From: Nitrospirae bacterium RBG_13_39_12
GTDB taxonomy: Bacteria; Nitrospirota; Thermodesulfovibrionia; Thermodesulfovibrionales; SM23-35
Direction: 5' to 3'
Length of the DNA stretch: 12,744 bases
Assembly (NCBI GenBank): GCA_001805125.1
Contig: MHEF01000021.1
Span: forward strand, 8,740 to 21,483
Shown: positions 6,869 through 12,408 of the stretch, piece by piece
Position numbering within the stretch: the stretch's first letter is position 1
How the letters are laid out: every line of letters begins with the position of its first letter
Notes under the pieces: model-generated
Told to the model about the DNA's origin: nothing
The model's database searches: none
Seen by the model: the letters and a program-made list of their open reading frames with translations, nothing else
Position numbers and translations under genes: made by a program

Positions 6869-6931
6869 ATGTACAAACTGATATGTCCAAATTGTAAAGG
6901 GAATTCATATAGCGCTGATAATAATTTCTGA
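6869..6931 (+). CDS. 20-residue CxxC mini-ORF, probably a truncated zinc-ribbon protein
   Basis: ATG at 6869 has a strong AGGAAGG site 5 bases upstream and opens a frame of only 20 codons beginning MYKLICPNCKGNSYS and ending in TGA at 6929-6931. The opening resembles the first ribbon half of small two-CxxC bacterial proteins of the type 'CPxCxxxSYxAD...PCPYCG'. The second CxxC is missing here, and no other frame downstream restores it. It therefore looks like the remnant of a longer gene cut short by a nonsense or deletion event, with its translation signals kept. Alternatively it is a genuine microprotein or leader peptide for the gene starting 27 bases later. No function is claimed. Confidence 0.35.
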   Translation: MYKLICPNCKGNSYSADNNF

Positions 6932-6957
6932 GGGGGATGATAAGGGGACTTGAAAAA

Positions 6958-7275
6958 ATGAATAAAGGAATCACGGACAAGAAATCCTTTCCGGTCTGCT
7001 TAAAACTGAGTAAGCGTACCATGCAAAACCTTTCAGAGTCAATCGTACTGCAATCAATTGAAGATTTATGGGAGGAGAGCGGAGATGAAAGAAGAGGTTC
7101 TTTTGCCTTTTTCCTGGGTAAGGGGTTCCATATCTGTTCAGATCTCGCCGGAATGACAATCGTCGACCGGAGGACGCTGCTTTTACTAATCACGGAAGCT
7201 TTGAAACCAGTGAATATGCCGGAGGCTGTTTATGAAATTCAATCTGTTGATAGGGAGAATGTTATGCCATGTTAG
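6958..7275 (+). CDS. Hypothetical protein, 105 residues
   Basis: I do not recognise this family. The protein is soluble, with no signal peptide or membrane helix. It has a notable central stretch GSFAFFLGKGFHICSDLAG followed by MTIVDRRTLLLLI, suggesting a compact alpha/beta or helical fold; cysteines are sparse. ATG 6958 is preferred over the in-frame ATG 6937 because AAGGGG at 6942-6947 is well placed for 6958, while the purine run before 6937 abuts the codon. Its stop (TAG, 7273-7275) overlaps the next start by 7 bases, so the two are translationally coupled. The frame leads on to a flavodiiron protein in the same transcription direction, so a shared operon is likely; any role in oxidative or nitrosative stress is only inferred from that. 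Confidence 0.6.
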   Translation: MNKGITDKKSFPVCLKLSKRTMQNLSESIVLQSIEDLWEESGDERRGSFAFFLGKGFHICSDLAGMTIVDRRTLLLLITEALKPVNMPEAVYEIQSVDRENVMPC

Positions 7276-7481
7276 GGATGAACATCAGAGTCATATTGCA
7301 GGACGGACAAGAGAAGGAAGTGAAACCCTACCAGCTTGACAAGCTCATTTCACTGAGAATGGTAAGGAAGTTCCGCCGTTCAGGAAGATGGGTGACTATG
7401 GGGAAAGACAGAACAAGAGGGAAAGGGGGAAACTATACAGGTACTGAAAGACGGCGCCATTTAACAGTAAAGTTTTTGTAG
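7269..7481 (+). CDS. Small GxYxGxERRR-tail protein (GSU3473-like)
   Basis: A 70-residue protein of unknown function. The layout matches a family of 60-70 residue proteins that I recall from Geobacter and related genomes under the name GSU3473 family. It has an N-terminal strand region (MNIRVILQDGQEKEVKPYQL), a middle 'LDKLISLRMVRKFRRSGRWV', then TMGKDRTRGKGGNY and TGTERRRH near the end. The family name is from memory, not a search. No signal peptide or metal-binding motif is seen. ATG 7269 overlaps the preceding gene's stop (ATGTTAG); an internal ATG at 7278 would start exactly at MNIRV but has only AGGG right against it. The stop overlaps the ribosome-binding site of the flavodiiron protein gene, so these genes are tightly coupled. 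Confidence 0.72.
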   Translation: MLGMNIRVILQDGQEKEVKPYQLDKLISLRMVRKFRRSGRWVTMGKDRTRGKGGNYTGTERRRHLTVKFL

Positions 7482-7494
7482 GAGGAACCAATAT

Positions 7495-8721
7495 ATGGCA
7501 ATAAGAGAAATAAAGCAAGATATTTATGCAGTCGGAGCAATAGACTGGGACAGGAGGTTATTTGATGAGCTTATACCGCTCCCTGACGGTACCAGTTATA
7601 ACTCATATCTGATAAAAGGAGATGAAAAAGTTGCACTTATAGATACTGTTGATCCAACAAAAAGCCAGGAGCTGTTTAATAACCTCAAGGAGTTAAACGT
7701 ATCCCATATTGACTATGTCATAGCCAATCATGCAGAACAGGACCATTCAGGAACCTTGCCGGGGATTCTCGATCTTTATCCCGATGCACAGGTTGTAACC
7801 AATGAGAGATGCAAAGATATGCTCGCTGATCTGTTCCTCATCCCCGAGAAACGGTTTCTAATAAAGGAAGACAGGGAGACACTTTATGTGGGGAATAAGA
7901 CACTTGAATTTATGAAAGCGCCATGGGTGCACTGGCCTGAAACGATATTTACATATGATAGAGAAGATAAGATCTTATTTACCTGTGATTTCCTGGGTTC
8001 ACACCTTGCGACAAGTGATCTCTTCGTTACGAATGAGGCAAAAGTTTATGAGTCTGCCAAGCGTTACTATGCTGAGATTATGATGCCGTTCAGGTCGAGT
8101 TTCGGAAGGTACCTCGATACAATACACAATATCAGAGTTGATATAATTGCACCGAGCCACGGCCCGCTATACCATAATCCTGAATTCATTATGAACGCTT
8201 ACAGGGAATGGATCTCAGATAATGTCAAGAATGAAGTGGTCATTCCATATGTTTCAATGCACGGAAGCACTGCTGCATTAGTGCACTATCTTATCGATGC
8301 ATTGATGAAGAGAGATATAACTGTAAAGCCGTTCAATCTTACAAGGACTGATATTGGAGAACTGGCAATGTCTCTTGTGGACGCTGCAACACTCGTTGTC
8401 GCATGCCCTACCATGCTGATAGGACCGCATCCGTATGCAGCACATGCAGTATTTCTCGTCAATGCCTTGAGACCGAAATTGCGGCATGTATCTGTCATCG
8501 GATCATACGGATGGGGTGGAAGGATGCTGGAACACATCGAAGGTATGATGTCGAATATGAAAGTGGATTTTATTGAGCCGGTTATTGTCAAAGGATATCC
8601 AAAGGAGAATGATTTTTCCATGCTCGAAAAACTGGCAGATGAAATCCTTGAGAGACACAGGCGACTCGATATTGTATCACCGGAAAACATTCTGGTGAGA
8701 ACTCCTGTTTACAAGAAATAA
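7495..8721 (+). CDS. A-type flavodiiron protein (FprA family)
   Basis: This 408-residue cytoplasmic flavoprotein reduces O2 to water and/or NO to N2O in anaerobes, receiving electrons from rubredoxin or a similar carrier. The N-terminal metallo-beta-lactamase-like domain (1 to about 245) keeps the diiron ligands: H79-x-E81-x-D83-H84 (NHAEQDHSG), H146 (PWVHWPET), D165 (TCDFLG) and H222 (PSHGP). The C-terminal flavodoxin-like domain (about 248-395) has the FMN phosphate loop SMHGSTAALVH (254-264) and SYGWGG (337-342). Length is that of class A, with no fused rubredoxin, and no rubredoxin gene lies nearby. The ribosome-binding site AGGAGG (7480-7485) overlaps the previous stop, placing it last in a small operon. 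The preference for O2 or NO cannot be read from sequence. Confidence 0.95.
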   Translation: MAIREIKQDIYAVGAIDWDRRLFDELIPLPDGTSYNSYLIKGDEKVALIDTVDPTKSQELFNNLKELNVSHIDYVIANHAEQDHSGTLPGILDLYPDAQVVTNERCKDMLADLFLIPEKRFLIKEDRETLYVGNKTLEFMKAPWVHWPETIFTYDREDKILFTCDFLGSHLATSDLFVTNEAKVYESAKRYYAEIMMPFRSSFGRYLDTIHNIRVDIIAPSHGPLYHNPEFIMNAYREWISDNVKNEVVIPYVSMHGSTAALVHYLIDALMKRDITVKPFNLTRTDIGELAMSLVDAATLVVACPTMLIGPHPYAAHAVFLVNALRPKLRHVSVIGSYGWGGRMLEHIEGMMSNMKVDFIEPVIVKGYPKENDFSMLEKLADEILERHRRLDIVSPENILVRTPVYKK

Positions 8722-8759
8722 ATGTATGTCAAGCGTATTCCCCGTGATCTTGTCACAGT

Positions 8760-8829
8760 GGTCTTAAATAAACAATATCCCCTTTTATCATATTTCTCTT
8801 GATTTCTTTATGAAAAGCATTTTAAGACC
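8760..8829. repeat. 9-bp inverted repeat with a 52-base spacer
   Basis: GGTCTTAAA (8760-8768) and TTTAAGACC (8821-8829) are perfect reverse complements. The AT-rich spacer contains no strong secondary structure or gene. It could be a long hairpin ending the flavodiiron operon transcript, although no clear T-run follows the right arm. Confidence 0.35.
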
Positions 8830-8877
8830 TAAGTCCCACATTCACCTTCATATTTCTTTGAAATATTAAACAGGTAA

Positions 8878-8898
8878 ATTGTAATAATCTTTTACAAT
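8878..8898. promoter_or_regulatory. Operator-like palindrome ATTGTAA-N7-TTACAAT
   Basis: A perfect 7-bp dyad (8878-8884 and 8892-8898) overlaps the proposed -35 element of the sugar dehydrogenase promoter, the position of a typical repressor site. The same TTGTAA/TTACAA half-site recurs in front of the ATPase gene at 10243-10275. The binding protein is unknown. Confidence 0.4.
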
Positions 8899-8918
8899 AG
8901 AAAGTTATAACGTATTAT
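8891..8918 (+). promoter_or_regulatory. Sigma70-type promoter for the sugar dehydrogenase gene
   Basis: TTTACA (8891-8896) and TATTAT (8913-8918) are separated by 16 bases, and each matches the consensus at five of six positions. The predicted transcript would start near 8925, about 30 bases before ATG 8956. The very AT-rich setting makes chance matches possible; TATAAT at 8918-8923 is an alternative -10. Confidence 0.5.
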
Positions 8919-8955
8919 ATAATTATAAACATATGAATTGGATATCATTAAAAAT

Positions 8956-10116
8956 ATGACCAGGTCGTTTATCATTTGTCTTATCATATATGTTCTTGCT
9001 CCATGTCTGGCATGTTCCCAGACAGTGGGGAAGAAGCCACAAGCAGTTGAAAATGTTTTTCTCTCTGCTGGAGATAATGTTCGCGTTGAGGTATGGGTGC
9101 AGAATTTAAAGATTCCATGGTCGCTTGTATTCCTCTCTGATGGGAGGGCGCTTGTAAGTGAAAGACCCGGGATTGTCAGAACAATACAAGACGGAAAACT
9201 TCTAAAAAAACCATATGCAAAGATTGAAGAAGTAGAAGCTAAAGGAGAGGGCGGGCTTATGGGACTCGCCCTCCATCCCCTGTTTCCGAATAAACCTTAC
9301 ATTTATGTAATGCATACTTATAGAAAGGGAGATAATATTGGCAATCGGGTTATACGACTAAGAGACAATGGGAAGGAGGGTGTTTTTGACACGGTCATTA
9401 TTAACAGCATTCCCGGAGGAAAAAATCATAATGGGGGAAGAATTGCTTTCGGACCGGACGGGATGCTCTACATAACTACTGGTGAAACTTTTCATGCAGA
9501 GCTTGCACAGGATCTCAATTCACTTGGTGGAAAAATCCTGAGAGTAACCCCTGAGGGTGAAATTCCAAAAGATAATCCGTTTAAAGGTTCACCAGTTTAT
9601 TCCTATGGCCATAGGAACCCTCAGGGGATTGCCTGGGAGCCAAGGTCAGGTAAATTATTTGAATCCGAACACGGGCCGTCAGGAGAGTTTGCACATTTCG
9701 CAAACGATGAGATAAACCTCATTACAAAAGGTGGCAATTATGGTTGGCCTGAAGTTATCGGTGCCCCTGCAAAGAAACCTTATATAGACCCAGTGATGGT
9801 CTGGAAAGAGACGACACCTCCGTCAGGCATTACGTTTTATCGCGGAAATCTTCTCGAACATCTCAAGGGAGACTTATTTGTTGCCACACTGAGGAGTGAA
9901 GCATTGATACGGATTCAGTTTAAGACTGGGAGTAATGATATTATGAAAATTGAGAGGTGGTTTGCTACTGATTCCAGCACGGGTGAATACGGCAGGATAC
10001 GTGATATAGTCGAAGGACCTGATGGTTATCTATATTTTCTAACAAACAATACAGACGGAAGAGGATTACCGCGTCCAGATGATGACAAAATATACCGTAT
10101 TGTTCCCAAAAAATAG
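8956..10116 (+). CDS. PQQ-type sugar (aldose/sorbosone) dehydrogenase, lipoprotein
   Basis: This is a 386-residue six-bladed beta-propeller of the soluble glucose/sorbosone dehydrogenase family, whose members oxidise aldose sugars or related alcohols with PQQ. An N-terminal hydrophobic segment ending LAPCLACS gives a lipobox with Cys20 as the lipidated residue, so it is probably anchored in the cell envelope. Diagnostic motifs follow: GGKNHNGG with the likely catalytic-base His158, FGPDGMLYITTGE, YGHRNPQG with Arg220, EHGPSGE (238-244) and the DEINLI/GGNYGWP pair ending near 265. ATG 8956 is chosen over TTG 8938 because it puts the hydrophobic core right after a short basic n-region; neither has a good ribosome-binding site. 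It is monocistronic. No PQQ synthesis genes are in the window, so the cofactor is assumed from family membership. Confidence 0.9.
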   Translation: MTRSFIICLIIYVLAPCLACSQTVGKKPQAVENVFLSAGDNVRVEVWVQNLKIPWSLVFLSDGRALVSERPGIVRTIQDGKLLKKPYAKIEEVEAKGEGGLMGLALHPLFPNKPYIYVMHTYRKGDNIGNRVIRLRDNGKEGVFDTVIINSIPGGKNHNGGRIAFGPDGMLYITTGETFHAELAQDLNSLGGKILRVTPEGEIPKDNPFKGSPVYSYGHRNPQGIAWEPRSGKLFESEHGPSGEFAHFANDEINLITKGGNYGWPEVIGAPAKKPYIDPVMVWKETTPPSGITFYRGNLLEHLKGDLFVATLRSEALIRIQFKTGSNDIMKIERWFATDSSTGEYGRIRDIVEGPDGYLYFLTNNTDGRGLPRPDDDKIYRIVPKK

Positions 10117-10150
10117 ATGTTCCTATATTTGTTTTTCAAATAAAATCAAT

Positions 10151-10183
10151 CATGCGAGAGTGGCGGAACTGGCAGACGCGCTG
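10151..10183 (+). repeat. Left 33-bp direct repeat: 5' fragment of tRNA-Leu
   Basis: Identical over all 33 bases to 11555-11587. Bases 10154-10183 equal the first 30 nucleotides of the complete tRNA-Leu: 5' acceptor strand, D arm and the first three bases of the anticodon stem. It then diverges abruptly, so it is a non-functional tRNA remnant or an attachment-site-like duplication. Confidence 0.85.
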
Positions 10184-10197
10184 AAGGTAAAAATGCA

Positions 10198-10216
10198 GGG
10201 TCGGACTTGTTTATTG
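10198..10216 (+). mobile_element. Relic terminal sequence of a Y1-transposase element
   Basis: These 19 bases match the sequence leading into the Y1 transposase gene (12358-12376) at 16 positions: GGGTC, GACTTG and TATTG blocks shared with the same spacing. It begins 14 bases after the tRNA-Leu fragment breaks off. No transposase follows in this copy, so it reads as a solo or decayed element end. Confidence 0.5.
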
Positions 10217-10240
10217 CAATTCCTCCATCACCCAATTTAT

Positions 10241-10277
10241 ACTTACAAATTGTAAATTGTATTGACAAATTGTAAGT
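10241..10277. promoter_or_regulatory. Cluster of TTACAA/TTGTAA half-sites before the ATPase
   Basis: ACTTACAA (10241-10248) is the reverse complement of TTGTAAGT (10270-10277). Inside it, TTACAA-A-TTGTAA (10243-10255) is a second perfect dyad. The cluster overlaps the proposed -35 element at 10263 and shares its half-site with the palindrome upstream of the sugar dehydrogenase. It resembles an autoregulatory operator, but AT-rich sequence yields such matches readily. Confidence 0.4.
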
Positions 10278-10289
10278 AATTGTTAGAAT
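10263..10289 (+). promoter_or_regulatory. Promoter for the ATPase gene, possibly leaderless
   Basis: A perfect TTGACA (10263-10268) and TAGAAT (10284-10289) are separated by 15 bases, slightly short. Transcription would begin at about 10296, right at ATG 10297. This fits the absence of a ribosome-binding site and suggests a leaderless mRNA. Confidence 0.45.
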
Positions 10290-10296
10290 ATTGAGC

Positions 10297-11469
10297 ATGA
10301 TACCCCGTGATGCTAAAAAAACTCTCCTTCGGCTTGCGAAAGGCTATCCGGTCGTAGCTGTAACCGGGCCCAGGCAATCAGGGAAAACTACAATTGTCAG
10401 AGCAACATTCCAAAAGAAAACCTATGTTTCTCTCGAAGATCCTGACCAGCTTGAGTTTGCCGACAAGGACCCTCGTGGTTTTTTGGAAAGATTTCCGGAT
10501 GGCGCAGTACTGGATGAGGTTCAGAGGTGTCCTTCCCTGTTTTCTTATATTCAGACAATAGTCGATCTGGACAGACGCCCGGGGTTGTTCATATTGACAG
10601 GCTCGCAACAGTTTGGTGTGCTGTCTCATATTACCCAAACCCTCTCCGGAAGAGTCGGCCTGGTGCAACTGCTGCCCTTTTCTTACAGCGAATTATTTCA
10701 TATAAGGAGTCTTAGCAGGAACCTCGATGCACTGTTATTCAAAGGTTTGTATCCTGCCTTATACGACAGAAAAGTGCAGCCCTCTGACTGGTATGCGAAT
10801 TATGTTATGACATATGTGGAACGTGATGTAAGACAAATGGTCAATATTAAGAACTTGGGAATATTTCAACGCTTCCTTCGCATGTGTGCAGCCCGGACAG
10901 GACAATTGATAAATCTTACCGGTCTTGCCAATGAATGCGGGATTACCCATAATACAGCCCGTTCATGGATATCTGTTCTGGAAGCAAGTTATATAATTTT
11001 TCTGCTTTATCCACATTTCAGAAATTTCGGCAAACGTCTTGTGAAAACTCCGAAGATATATTTTTATGACACAGGGCTTGCGTCATGGCTTGTGAATATG
11101 CAAAGTTCTGAACATCTCTCATTGCATCCGATGCGGGGTTCTTTGTTTGAATCTTTTGTCATCAGTGAACTGGTTAAAGCAAGATTTAACTCTGGATTGC
11201 CATCCAACCTTTATTTCTGGAGGGACAACACAGGCAATGAGATAGATTTGATTATTGAAGATGGCAAGGCACTTACCCCTGTTGAGATAAAGTCGGGCAA
11301 GACAATTACCCCTGATTATTTCTCGGGAATCAGGAAATGGCTGAGTATTGCTGATTGCCCTTCAGGCAAACCCTCTCTTATCTATGGGGGCAAAGATACA
11401 TATACGAGGGAAGGACTGCGTATTTATTCATGGATGAATGCATCAAAAATAGGGGATAAAAATAAATGA
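10297..11469 (+). CDS. AAA_14 / DUF4143 ATPase with PD-(D/E)xK-like C-terminus
   Basis: A 390-residue protein of the widespread AAA_14-DUF4143 family, whose cellular role is poorly defined; members are common in genomic islands and variable regions. The N-terminal ATPase (1 to about 135) has Walker A GPRQSGKT (24-31), Walker B AVLDEVQ (70-76) and a sensor-like LTGSQQF (100-106). A helical middle section includes a winged-helix-like stretch (about 205-235, LTGLANECGITHNTARSWI split by its turn). The C-terminal DUF4143 part holds FESFVISEL (284-292), GNEIDLII (313-320) and VEIKSGK (329-335), the E...D...ExK layout of PD-(D/E)xK nucleases. ATG 10297 is used; TTG 10291 would add two residues. It is the only gene between two copies of the tRNA-Leu 5' end, suggesting cargo of a small insertion. 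Nuclease activity is not established for this family. Confidence 0.93.
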   Translation: MIPRDAKKTLLRLAKGYPVVAVTGPRQSGKTTIVRATFQKKTYVSLEDPDQLEFADKDPRGFLERFPDGAVLDEVQRCPSLFSYIQTIVDLDRRPGLFILTGSQQFGVLSHITQTLSGRVGLVQLLPFSYSELFHIRSLSRNLDALLFKGLYPALYDRKVQPSDWYANYVMTYVERDVRQMVNIKNLGIFQRFLRMCAARTGQLINLTGLANECGITHNTARSWISVLEASYIIFLLYPHFRNFGKRLVKTPKIYFYDTGLASWLVNMQSSEHLSLHPMRGSLFESFVISELVKARFNSGLPSNLYFWRDNTGNEIDLIIEDGKALTPVEIKSGKTITPDYFSGIRKWLSIADCPSGKPSLIYGGKDTYTREGLRIYSWMNASKIGDKNK

Positions 11470-11554
11470 AAATATGTTACTTCTGTACGTCAAAATATTA
11501 TATGTGTAGAGTAATTGTTAGCCAAAATGCCTGAAAATAATCTAATATTAATCA

Positions 11555-11587
11555 CATGCGAGAGTGGCGGAACTGGCAGACGCGCTG
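11555..11587 (+). repeat. Right 33-bp direct repeat, within the intact tRNA-Leu
   Basis: Identical to 10151-10183. It starts three bases before the mature tRNA 5' end and runs into the anticodon stem. The repeat pair brackets about 1.4 kb containing the ATPase gene. Confidence 0.85.
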
Positions 11588-11642
11588 GACTTAGGATCCA
11601 GTGGGTAACTCCTTAGGGGTTCGACTCCCCTCTCTCGCACCA
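11558..11642 (+). tRNA. tRNA-Leu (anticodon UAG)
   Basis: An 85-base class II tRNA with CCA encoded (11640-11642). The acceptor stem GCGAGAG (11558-11564) pairs with CTCTCGC (11632-11638), with discriminator A. The anticodon stem CTGGA/TCCAG encloses the loop CTTAGGA with anticodon TAG at 11592-11594, reading CUA and other CUN leucine codons. The T arm AGGGG-TTCGACT-CCCCT and a longer-than-usual variable region agree with tRNA-Leu. All stems are intact, so this is the functional copy. It carries a recombinase fragment on its 3' side, as is common where tRNA genes act as integration sites. Confidence 0.97.
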
Positions 11643-11735
11643 TTAAACACATCAACCACTTACGCCAATCCATGTTATTGAGGTCCTTTAATATCAAAGG
11701 TTTAATTATAGTCATAGCTCCTAAGTTCTCTAAAA

Positions 11736-12353
11736 TCAATGTTCTACAGTACTTATCCACTGTTCTTGAAATTGGTCATTTTGACCGACTGTAACTATTT
11801 TGTAACCATTTGTAACCTTTTCAAGTCTGTCTTTCGTATTTTGATGCATCATAGATACCTGTTCGGATGCTCTCCTTAGGTCTGATTCATTGACAATGTT
11901 ATACCTGTCAAATACAGCCCTTGTCTTATACCCTGAAATCTTCATAGCTACTAATTCAGGGATACCAGCCCTTATCATATTTCTTACAGCTGTCCTTCTA
12001 AGGTCATGAAATAAACGTCCTTCAAGTTTTACCTTCTCACAGGCTTTTTCCCATGCACCCCTAAAATCTCTCAACCTCTTGCTATCTCTGAAGAACACAT
12101 GAGGGCACTGAGGGTATTCCTTGTCTCGGATAGCTTTCTGTTTCAGAATCACTTCGTATAACTCACCGGTGAGATAGATAATCCTTGCCTCATTGTTTTT
12201 AGTGGTTCCAGCTTCAAGGGTTATTTTTCCTTCGATGAGATTCGCCTTATCCCACGTAAGAGAGAGAATTTCGCCTCTCCTCATGCCTGTGTAATAGCCC
12301 ATAGTGAGAATAGGTTTTAAATAAGCGGGTAGGGCATCCTTGAGTTTCAAAAA
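11736..12353 (-). pseudogene. Tyrosine recombinase/integrase, N-terminally truncated
   Basis: About 205 residues remain of a phage-type integrase that is normally 350-400 residues. The fragment covers the catalytic domain: Arg24 in YTGMRRGEIL, Lys51 in TTKNNEAR, His115 and Arg118 in HDLRRT, and nucleophile Tyr150 in FDRYNIV (numbered from TTG at 12350). The third catalytic position, usually His in 'SGHKT', is Tyr141 (SGYKT), which may weaken activity. The core-binding domain and all upstream sequence are missing: the frame meets a stop at 12354-12356, where the terminal sequence of a Y1 transposase element begins. Insertion of that element, or deletion next to it, most simply explains the loss. 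It faces the tRNA-Leu gene 93 bases away, the usual place for an integrase that targeted this tRNA. Probably inactive. Confidence 0.88.
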
Positions 12354-12357
12354 CTAG

Positions 12358-12376
12358 GGGTCAGACTTGAATATTG
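12358..12376 (+). repeat. Terminal sequence of the Y1 element, second copy
   Basis: Matches 10198-10216 at 16 of 19 positions with no gaps. The same block precedes the transposase gene by about 30 bases here. Confidence 0.55.
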
Positions 12377-12401
12377 ACATTTCTTATCTTTAAGTGATAT
12401 T
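12374..12401 (+). promoter_or_regulatory. Promoter of the Y1 transposase, probably leaderless
   Basis: A perfect TTGACA (12374-12379) is followed after 16 bases by GATATT (12396-12401, four of six consensus positions). Transcription would start next to ATG 12409, and no ribosome-binding site is visible before that codon. Confidence 0.35.
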
Positions 12402-12408
12402 TTGTTAC

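Noticed and set aside
8933..8959. ATG at 8933 as start or leader of the sugar dehydrogenase
   Set aside because: It is out of frame with the dehydrogenase and stops after eight codons (MNWISLKI). With no good ribosome-binding site, I treat it as chance.
10154..10183. A second tRNA gene
   Set aside because: Only the first 30 nucleotides are present; the anticodon loop, T arm and 3' acceptor strand are absent, so no tRNA can be made.
11548..11760. Minus-strand 70-residue frame with GVEPLRSYPLDPKSSAS
   Set aside because: It is the antisense of the tRNA-Leu gene, a well-known source of false 'proteins' ending in this type of sequence.
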